Shown: positions 58,070 through 64,000 of the stretch, piece by piece
Numbering within the stretch: the first letter of the stretch is position 1
Layout of the letters: every line of letters starts with the position of its first letter
Source: an uncultured Alteromonadaceae bacterium
GTDB lineage: Bacteria; Pseudomonadota; Gammaproteobacteria; Enterobacterales; Alteromonadaceae
Length of the DNA: 64,000 nucleotides
Direction of reading: 5' to 3'
Assembly (NCBI GenBank): GCA_947503265.1
Contig: CANNDC010000010.1
Location: 62,001 to 126,000, forward strand
Notes under the pieces: model-generated
Databases searched by the model: none
Seen by the model: only the letters and a program-made list of their open reading frames with translations
What the model was told of the DNA's origin: nothing
Made by a program: the position numbers and the translations under genes

Positions 58070-58288
58070 ATGCCGCAACAATCAAAATATTCAGACTCTC
58101 AGTTTGAAGACTTGATGAACGATATCGTTTTCGCTTTAGAAAAAAACCAAGCTAAACGTGACTTGTCACTAATGGCTTTGGGCAACGTCATCACCAATAT
58201 TTTTTTACATCAAGTAAACGAGAGCCAGCGCGAGAAAATGGCCGAACAGTTTACACAAGTATTATTAAAAAGTATCAACGGAAAATAA
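58070..58288 (+). CDS. yejL: YejL family protein
   Basis: 72 aa, matching DUF1414/YejL (E. coli 75). The sequence SKYSDSQFEDLMNDIVFALE and LSLMALGNVITNIFLHQV is typical. Function unknown. It is read 5 bp ahead of yejM and lies divergent from yejK, the same order as in E. coli. Confidence 0.93.
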   Translation: MPQQSKYSDSQFEDLMNDIVFALEKNQAKRDLSLMALGNVITNIFLHQVNESQREKMAEQFTQVLLKSINGK

Positions 58289-58293
58289 AATAA

Positions 58294-59832
58294 ATGATAC
58301 TCAACGAAACACCACGTCGTATTATGGTCACCAAACTGGTGGCTTGGGGGCATTGGTTCGCTTTATTTAACATCATAGTCGCACTAATTATCGCGTCCGT
58401 TTATGTTTTTACTTCTCCCCTCCCTGAAACGTTGATTGGCACCCTGTACCTTTTCACTAATTGGTTTAGCCATGTCGGTTTTCTAACCTTTTTTGGGTTT
58501 GTTATCTTAGTTTTACCCTTGTGTTATGCATTTCCAAAAGCAAAATTTGTCAAAGTAGCTAGCTCTGTGATTGCTGCGCTGGGCTTAGCTTTGCTTGCGT
58601 TTGACGCCTTGTTGTACACCAAGTATGGCCTTCACCTTAGTTTTAGTTCTGCCGATTTGATTAGAACAGAAACCCAAACCGTAATCGAAGCCTTTGGTTG
58701 GCAACAATGGGGCTATTTATTGATGTTATTCGTGGTTTGGCTTGCTTTTTTGCTGATATTGGCAAATGCGCTTTGGCAACGTATAGAACGTTTTCAAAAA
58801 TTCCGTGTTGCCAAGCCTATTACGTCATTTTTCGTTGTCTGTTTTGTTAGCAGCCATGCCATGCATGTATGGGCAGATGCAAACCTATATCAACCGATTA
58901 TTTATCAAGATGATATGTTCCCGCTTTCTTACCCTGCGACGGCCAAAACGCTGATGTCTAAATACGGCTTATTGGATATTAAGAGTTACAAACAGCGCAA
59001 GGAACTGCAATTTGATAGCAGTATCGGTGGAATTGAATACCCGTCTACACCAGTTTACTGCGGTATAGACAATTCACAGCGAATTGTTGTGTTAGTTCAA
59101 GTAGATGACGCCAAATGGGCATCACAAGCCTCTTATGGATTAACTGATTTTTCAGGACATTACGATTTAAGTAGTAACAATGAAGCGGCTGCACTAGGTA
59201 TACTGTTTGGCTTACCGGAAATTTATCTGCCTGCTTTAGAAAATGAAGTGCCATTGATGCTTGAACTACCTTTGAATTTAGGCCTTCCAGTTTCACTGTA
59301 TCAAGATCAACAGTTTGAGCATGATAGTACTGCCCCTTTCAGTGCGTCTTGGGATGAATTTAAAAGTCAACTAAATACTGATGCGCCTAAGTTGGCCATT
59401 GCCTTTGTGAACAAAGAGCAGTTAGATGAAATAGCTAATCAAACGTTATTCGACAACAACAAAGTTTTGATCACTAAAATGTTGAATAACAGAGACGAGT
59501 TAACCAAGGTTCCTTTCTCTTCGAATATGGACATTAACGCCAATTTGTCTAGCCATTTAGATATAGCACCTACGATATTAAATGCCCTTGGATGTGCTGC
59601 GAATGTCAACAGCTATTCTATTGGTCAGAACCTATTTTCTCCACGTAGAAATTGGCTTGTTGGCACCAAAGGTAGCAAAATTATCGTTCTACACAATGGC
59701 TTAAGAATTGAAGTGTTAGGTAATGGCAACCATAAAATCTTCGATATCGAAACGGGCGAAGAAGATTCAGAAAACTTGAATACGGGCTTGTTGAGTCAGG
59801 CAATTAAACACCTCAGTCGCTTTACGCAATAG
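58294..59832 (+). CDS. yejM: YejM/PbgA-like inner-membrane protein with shortened periplasmic domain
   Basis: 512 aa against about 586 in E. coli. The DUF3413 part has five membrane spans within residues 1-205 (LVAWGHWFALFNIIVALIIA; NWFSHVGFLTFFGFVIL). It continues with YQPIIYQDDMFPLSYPATAKTLMSKYGLLD, well conserved. The periplasmic sulfatase-like domain is reduced: VVLVQVDDAKWAS replaces the usual LLITVDGLN segment and middle sections are shortened, while LDIAPTILNALGC and YSIGQNLFSPRRNW near the end remain. In E. coli this protein senses LPS and controls LpxC turnover through LapB. It follows yejL and precedes a DUF2956 gene. Confidence 0.88.
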   Translation: MILNETPRRIMVTKLVAWGHWFALFNIIVALIIASVYVFTSPLPETLIGTLYLFTNWFSHVGFLTFFGFVILVLPLCYAFPKAKFVKVASSVIAALGLALLAFDALLYTKYGLHLSFSSADLIRTETQTVIEAFGWQQWGYLLMLFVVWLAFLLILANALWQRIERFQKFRVAKPITSFFVVCFVSSHAMHVWADANLYQPIIYQDDMFPLSYPATAKTLMSKYGLLDIKSYKQRKELQFDSSIGGIEYPSTPVYCGIDNSQRIVVLVQVDDAKWASQASYGLTDFSGHYDLSSNNEAAALGILFGLPEIYLPALENEVPLMLELPLNLGLPVSLYQDQQFEHDSTAPFSASWDEFKSQLNTDAPKLAIAFVNKEQLDEIANQTLFDNNKVLITKMLNNRDELTKVPFSSNMDINANLSSHLDIAPTILNALGCAANVNSYSIGQNLFSPRRNWLVGTKGSKIIVLHNGLRIEVLGNGNHKIFDIETGEEDSENLNTGLLSQAIKHLSRFTQ

Positions 59833-59853
59833 TATGTGTAGCATTCTAGTTTA

Positions 59854-60180
59854 ATGAAGAACAAAATATCACCCGAGCTTCAAGAGCAAGCCCAAAGAGT
59901 AGCAAAAAGTACTCAAAAACCAGGGCAAACCAAAGAGCAAACTAAACTTATAGCCAAAGGCATTGAGAAAGGCATTGCCGACTACAAAAAACAGCAAAAT
60001 AAACAGCTTCGAGAGCGAGACAAACTGCAGAAAAAAGAAGCTAAGCTAAAACAAGTACGCAATGCGGAAGCTGAATCGATAAAAGAAAACTCGCAAACTG
60101 CCAAACCCAATTTTCTTCCATGGATTTTACTTGGCTTAAGTTGGATTGGGTTTGTCGTCTATTTGGTTTTTTTAAACTGA
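59854..60180 (+). CDS. DUF2956 family protein
   Basis: 108 aa. The signature ISPELQEQAQRVAKSTQKPGQTKEQTKLIAKGIEKGI is followed by a Lys/Gln-rich helix and one C-terminal membrane span (about 90-107). The family is small and has no known function. It lies 21 bp after yejM, so it probably belongs to the same transcript. Confidence 0.85.
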   Translation: MKNKISPELQEQAQRVAKSTQKPGQTKEQTKLIAKGIEKGIADYKKQQNKQLRERDKLQKKEAKLKQVRNAEAESIKENSQTAKPNFLPWILLGLSWIGFVVYLVFLN

Positions 60181-60303
60181 ATGGGATAATCTACAGAAGT
60201 GAATCCAATAGTCTCGAAAGTTACAGAACAAGGTTGCAATTTTTTGATTTGATTCGACGTCATTGTCCAATAGCAATATTTCTAAAGTATTAAAACGGGA
60301 AAT

Positions 60304-60837
60304 TCATAACCTGATTTGCTCTATCTTGGTTACCACATGAGGATATCTCGCAAATTTTTCTTTCTCAATCGTCTGATTATCCACGAAGAAGGTGCGTTTT
60401 ATCCCGACAGAGGCTGCGGCTTCCATATCTGAGGGTTTGTCTCCGATCATAATTGATTGACTAAAATCGATGTCGTGATCATGTATTGCTTGTTTAAACA
60501 TGCCTGCTTTTGGTTTGCGGCAGTCACAATCGATTTTGTATATTCCCTTTCCTTTTACGGCATGATGAGGACAGTAATACACACCATCTATCGGACAAGA
60601 TTGCTGCTCAAACTGGTCTTTCATCCATGCAGTTAATTGCTCAAAATCCTTTTCTGAATAGTAACCTCTAGCAATGCCCGATTGATTGGTAACAACAATG
60701 ATTAAAAACCCTTTCGCTTTAGCCTCGCGGCACAAATCAAAGATACCACTTACGAATTCAATTTCATCTGGTTGATAGATGTAACCATGATCAACATTGA
60801 TTACCCCATCACGATCTAAAAACAAAGCTTTATTCAT
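60304..60837 (-). CDS. gmhB: D-glycero-beta-D-manno-heptose 1,7-bisphosphate 7-phosphatase
   Basis: HAD phosphatase in ADP-heptose synthesis for LPS inner core. 177 aa. HAD motifs LFLDRDGVINVDHGYI and VVTNQSGIARGYY, GDKPSDMEAAASVG (motif III/IV) and the zinc-binding loop CPHHAVKGKGIYKIDCDCRKP. The ATG overlaps the end of rlmA by 8 bp, so the genes are coupled. The usual partner ADP-heptose genes are not in the window. Confidence 0.93.
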   Translation of the reverse strand: MNKALFLDRDGVINVDHGYIYQPDEIEFVSGIFDLCREAKAKGFLIIVVTNQSGIARGYYSEKDFEQLTAWMKDQFEQQSCPIDGVYYCPHHAVKGKGIYKIDCDCRKPKAGMFKQAIHDHDIDFSQSIMIGDKPSDMEAAASVGIKRTFFVDNQTIEKEKFARYPHVVTKIEQIRL

Positions 60838-61669
60838 CTAGAATCCTTAGCACTTGAATATCGAAATGCGCTGAGCAGGTTTCACAACCTTCAACAAAGC
60901 GTTCTTTTTTCTGTTCTGTTGTAGACCAGTAGTAGGGAGTCATTTTTAATAAATCTAGCCGATTTTTTTCACTATTAAGATTTAGATCAAACTGAATCTC
61001 GGCTCGTTCTAGGGCAGCAAATCCAGTGTAACTGTCGTTGATTAACTCATGTGGTTGCACGTCATCATATAAGAATGATTTCAATTGATGTAAATGCTCT
61101 GATGCGGGGTTAACTTGAATCCAAATTCCATTACTTTTTAGCACTCTGGCAACTTCGCTAACAGAAGAAGGAGCAAAGACTTGAATCACTACATCAACTG
61201 AATTATCAGCCAACGGTAAATCAAAGGTGCTGGCAACACTAAACTTTATACTTGGGTAGCATTTTGCCGCTTTTTGAACGCCAACTTTAGAAATATCACA
61301 GCCACTTGCCGTTATTTCTGTAATCGAGTCTTGTTTTATTGTACTGAGTTGTTGGTGAATTCGACCAAGGTAATACCCTTCACCACACCCTGCATCAAAA
61401 ATACTGAGTTGTTGCTCTGCACAATGTGATTCAATAAGTTGGATAATTTTATCAATCAAGGGATCATAAAATCCGGCCTGCAAGAATTCCCGTCTCGCTA
61501 AGATCATGTCTTTGCTGTCACCGGGTGATTTACTATTTTTATTCTGCGCTAAGAGTAAATTGACATAGCCTTCCTTAGCTTTGTCATAGGTATGACCGTT
61601 ATCGCAGTTCCAAAATCGGGGAAACTCGGCAAGGGGTTCTTTACATGATGGACATAACCATAAAGTCAT
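60830..61669 (-). CDS. rlmA: 23S rRNA (guanine745-N1)-methyltransferase
   Basis: Methylates N1 of G745 in 23S rRNA. 279 aa. An N-terminal zinc site (WLCPSCKEPLAE, FWNCDNGHTYDKAKEGYVNLLL) and a Rossmann SAM domain (LSIFDAGCGEGYYLGRI). The start of the mature family sequence is reproduced closely (E. coli RlmA has the same CPxC and DMAKEGYVNLL). Its ATG shares a base with the stop of the SDR gene; the end overlaps gmhB. Confidence 0.94.
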   Translation of the reverse strand: MTLWLCPSCKEPLAEFPRFWNCDNGHTYDKAKEGYVNLLLAQNKNSKSPGDSKDMILARREFLQAGFYDPLIDKIIQLIESHCAEQQLSIFDAGCGEGYYLGRIHQQLSTIKQDSITEITASGCDISKVGVQKAAKCYPSIKFSVASTFDLPLADNSVDVVIQVFAPSSVSEVARVLKSNGIWIQVNPASEHLHQLKSFLYDDVQPHELINDSYTGFAALERAEIQFDLNLNSEKNRLDLLKMTPYYWSTTEQKKERFVEGCETCSAHFDIQVLRILDE

Positions 61670-62430
61670 TAAACGCGCGTACCACCATCTAGTTCAAGAG
61701 TTCTACCGGTAAAATAATCGTTTTCGAAGATAAATTGAGCTGCATGGCCTAGCTCTTCTACTTCAGCCAAACGTCCTGCCGGGACACTCGCAATAAACTT
61801 TTCTCGCATTTCTGGTCTCATTTGTGCTGCCATCGCAGTATTGACTAATCCAGGCGCGATACAACCGGTTCGAATATTATGACGCGCTAGCTCTTTAGCC
61901 CAAGTTACTGTCATAGTCGAAACAGCGGATTTAGAGGCTGAATAGTTGGTTTGCCCCATATTACCGGCTCTGGAAACGGACGAAAGATTAATGATAACAC
62001 CTTCACTGTTAGTATTGATCATTTGCACAGCGGCTTCACGTCCACATAGAAAAGTACCGGTAACATTTACATCTAAAACAGATTGAAATTGTTGTTTAGA
62101 CATTTTGTCGACGACTTCGCCATTCTTCACTTTCAGCAACATACCGTCACGCATAATTCCTGCACTGTTGATCAAACCATTAAGTTGACCAAATTCATCT
62201 GCAATTTGTTGGAATACATCTTCAACAGCTTGTTCATCCGTGACGTCTACCGCATAACCTTTGGCTTTCACACCTAGTTTGGATACGGTTTCAGCGGTCT
62301 TTGTCACTGCGTCTGCTTGCATGTCGATGAGAGCGATATGAGCACCAAGATTGGCAAAGGTCTTTGCCATTGCTTCACCTAAACCTTGGGCGCCACCTGT
62401 GATGGCAATCACTTTGTCTTTTAGTTGCAT
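61669..62430 (-). CDS. Short-chain dehydrogenase (FabG/hydroxyacyl-CoA-type)
   Basis: 253 aa. TGGAQGLGEAMAKT (nucleotide loop), NSAGIMRDGML, NLSSVSRAGNMGQ and the catalytic NYSASKSAV (Tyr-x-x-x-Lys). The operon position, third after a HIBCH-like hydrolase and 3-hydroxyisobutyrate dehydrogenase, suggests a 3-hydroxyacyl-CoA or related dehydrogenase in branched-chain amino acid catabolism rather than the FabG of fatty acid synthesis. The substrate is inferred. It is followed by rlmA with a 1-nt overlap. Confidence 0.85.
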   Translation of the reverse strand: MQLKDKVIAITGGAQGLGEAMAKTFANLGAHIALIDMQADAVTKTAETVSKLGVKAKGYAVDVTDEQAVEDVFQQIADEFGQLNGLINSAGIMRDGMLLKVKNGEVVDKMSKQQFQSVLDVNVTGTFLCGREAAVQMINTNSEGVIINLSSVSRAGNMGQTNYSASKSAVSTMTVTWAKELARHNIRTGCIAPGLVNTAMAAQMRPEMREKFIASVPAGRLAEVEELGHAAQFIFENDYFTGRTLELDGGTRV

Positions 62431-62443
62431 AATAAATCCTAAA

Positions 62444-63346
62444 TTAAATTTTTAAACGGTTAGTTGAATTGAACAATTCGAAAACACTAGAAAAGTCACG
62501 CTGGCCATTACCACTTTCGCCGTGTTTTTCGTACAATGTTTGCGCCAATTTTCCCATAGGAGTCGCAGAATGGGTGTTTTCAGCAGTTTCAATGGCTAAA
62601 TTTAAGTCTTTACGCATTAAATCCACCATAAACCCACCTTGATAGTTGTTTGAAGAAGGCACACCTTCAAGTACGCCAGGACAGGGATTGTATAGCTCTA
62701 ACGTCCAATTTCGTCCCGAGCTTTGTAGCATAATGTCTGACATCACCTTGGGATCTAAACCGTTATCTATCGCCATTTGCAGCGCTTCAGATGTTCCTGC
62801 CATCAATACTGACAACAACATATTGTTGCAAATCTTAGCGACCTGACCTGCCCCCACCTCTCCAGCGTGAAAGATGTTTTTGCCCATGTTTTCTAACACA
62901 GGTTTAGCTGTCAGGAAGTGCTGCTTCTCTCCGCCCACTATAAAAGTCAAGGTGCCCGCTTTTGCTCCTCCTACACCACCCGATACGGGTGCATCAACAA
63001 AAGAGATTGATTCAAGCGCCAGCGCCTTACCGACTTTTACTGCTGTTGCGCTATCGATTGTACTCGAATCGATGACCAGCGTTTTTGAACTTAACGAATG
63101 TATCAAACCGTTTTGCGGGTCTAAATAAAGCGACTCAACATGGTGGCCTGCAGGTAACATGGAAATAACCACGTCGGCATTTTCCACAGCTTGACTAGCG
63201 CTAGTCGCGAGCCTTGCTCCCGCTAGTTTGAGTTGATTCATTGCGTCTTGTGACAAGTCGTAAACCGTTACGTTGTGGCCACTGTTCACTAGGTTGGTGG
63301 CCATTGGGCCACCCATATTACCTAATCCGATAAATGCTATTTTCAT
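62444..63346 (-). CDS. mmsB: 3-hydroxyisobutyrate dehydrogenase
   Basis: NAD-dependent oxidation of 3-hydroxyisobutyrate to methylmalonate semialdehyde in valine degradation. 300 aa. IGLGNMGGPMATNLV (NAD loop), FVDAPVSGGVGGAKAGTLTFIVGG (substrate loop), and the catalytic Lys in GQVAKICNNM (about residue 170). An AGGAGG site overlaps the end of the upstream gene, 2 bp away. The neighbours support the valine pathway over other beta-hydroxyacid dehydrogenases. Confidence 0.93.
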   Translation of the reverse strand: MKIAFIGLGNMGGPMATNLVNSGHNVTVYDLSQDAMNQLKLAGARLATSASQAVENADVVISMLPAGHHVESLYLDPQNGLIHSLSSKTLVIDSSTIDSATAVKVGKALALESISFVDAPVSGGVGGAKAGTLTFIVGGEKQHFLTAKPVLENMGKNIFHAGEVGAGQVAKICNNMLLSVLMAGTSEALQMAIDNGLDPKVMSDIMLQSSGRNWTLELYNPCPGVLEGVPSSNNYQGGFMVDLMRKDLNLAIETAENTHSATPMGKLAQTLYEKHGESGNGQRDFSSVFELFNSTNRLKI

Positions 63347-63348
63347 CT

Positions 63349-64000
63349 TCAGCCTCCTTTAATATTTGATAACGGATGTTGATCTTCCGCCCAAGGTGAC
63401 ACGAAAAAAGAGTCGATGATGGCTTCTGACACATCTTCTGGTCTCTTAGCCCACCAGTTAGGATTATTATCTTTGTCAATCAAAAGCGCCCGCACACCTT
63501 CTTGAAATTCGCCAAATGTGGCGCAGCGACAAGAGATGACGAGTTCCATTTTAAAACATTCTGCAAGGGATAAATCTCTACCTCGAATAAGCTGTTGTTT
63601 GACTAAGTTCATGGTAATGGGAGAGCCATACTTCACTGCTTCTTGGGCTTTTTCCAACCATTTATCGCCCTCTGCATCTACAGTCAATAAGGCATCACAA
63701 TACCCTTGCACCGATTCAAGCTGATTTAATTCACTCAACAAAGACTGATGCCGGTATATATTGGAGTCTGAGGCTTCAATATCGAGCGAATGCGCTTCAC
63801 AAAGTAGCGTAAGCTGATCGTGATTGTATTCGTCATCATCTTGCCAATTTGCTTCTAGAATCGAATCATATAAAGCGTCTTTTTGATCATTGTCTACTTT
63901 GAAATCAGCCAGTCCTACGTATAAAGCATCATCAGCCGTTACACTAGCGCCTGTAATACCTAAAAACATGCCACACCCCTGCGGCATCTTATTCAGAAAC
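63349..64000 (-). CDS. 3-hydroxyisobutyryl-CoA hydrolase (HIBCH), 5' part missing
   Basis: Crotonase-fold hydrolase that releases 3-hydroxyisobutyrate, the substrate of the next gene. The frame is open to the right edge; reading upstream of the internal ATG at 63987 gives FLNKMPQGCGMFLGITGA, which fits the HIBCH region before the FLGLTG loop. About 217 C-terminal residues are visible, including GVRALLIDKDNNPNWWAKRPEDVSE, typical of HIBCH-type proteins. The catalytic residues lie off the edge. It heads the operon HIBCH-mmsB-SDR. Confidence 0.85.
   Translation of the reverse strand, partial: FLNKMPQGCGMFLGITGASVTADDALYVGLADFKVDNDQKDALYDSILEANWQDDDEYNHDQLTLLCEAHSLDIEASDSNIYRHQSLLSELNQLESVQGYCDALLTVDAEGDKWLEKAQEAVKYGSPITMNLVKQQLIRGRDLSLAECFKMELVISCRCATFGEFQEGVRALLIDKDNNPNWWAKRPEDVSEAIIDSFFVSPWAEDQHPLSNIKGG

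Overview
The window looks like a chromosomal stretch of a marine gammaproteobacterium of the Alteromonadales, probably Alteromonadaceae (Glaciecola/Paraglaciecola-like). The basis is the AT-rich composition, a gltA / sdhCDAB-sucAB block, a yejK-yejL-yejM locus, a CysB close to the enterobacterial one, and several small Alteromonadales/Vibrionales families (DUF2956, DUF3429, DUF2919, VC2046-like). The placement is inferred from protein resemblance; no search was run. Nearly all of the window is core chromosome. There is no prophage, CRISPR array, integron or complete insertion sequence.

Layout. 1-8998: TCA-cycle hub, with sdhCDAB then sucA-sucB reading left and gltA divergent to the right behind its own promoter and terminator. 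9020-18500: a DUF3429 membrane protein, a 210-bp inverted-repeat element, a GDP-mannose pair (phosphomannomutase and mannose-1-phosphate guanylyltransferase), L-2-hydroxyglutarate oxidase, tcdA, small membrane proteins and a TPR protein with a degenerate GGDEF domain. 18627-31338: rimO, rmuC, class I fumarase, pabB-nudL, L-serine deaminase, cysB, a soluble orphan histidine kinase and a LysR regulator. 31455-37587: 3-oxoacid CoA-transferase scoAB, a TPR protein, a DEAD-box helicase, an EF-hand protein, trhO and a tRNA-Tyr. 37589-40738: a PhoD-like phosphatase and a repeat-rich patch around one hypothetical gene. 40861-52726: an EamA transporter, a lipoprotein, pfkA, an RND efflux pair, a diguanylate cyclase, a LytS/LytTR two-component pair, an Mpo1-like protein and a PilZ protein. 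52849-64000: an M61 peptidase, an M23 peptidase with a two-part pterin-synthase-like protein, yejK/yejL/yejM, DUF2956, gmhB-rlmA, and a valine-degradation operon that runs off the right edge. sucB runs off the left edge.

How the genes fit together. sucAB, sdhCDAB, gltA and fumarase cover much of the TCA cycle. scoAB and the HIBCH-mmsB-SDR operon feed ketone-body and branched-chain carbon into it, and the serine deaminase feeds pyruvate. c-di-GMP signalling is represented by an active-looking diguanylate cyclase, a degenerate GGDEF protein and a PilZ effector. The envelope theme includes yejM, gmhB, M23, RND efflux and the GDP-mannose genes.

Most unusual feature. A short interspersed repeat is present in three well-preserved copies (27516-27689, 39221-39472, 40157-40328), with shorter relics near 34064-34139 and 39583-39602. 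Its end is close to CTGTTGACCTTTGCTGTAT. Inside is a hairpin with a compensatory base change between copies. The 3' arm of the hairpin runs into an ATG placed 8 nt after an AGGAGG-like site and followed by a short reading frame starting MNPK. It looks like a MITE-type element carrying a structured translation-initiation module.
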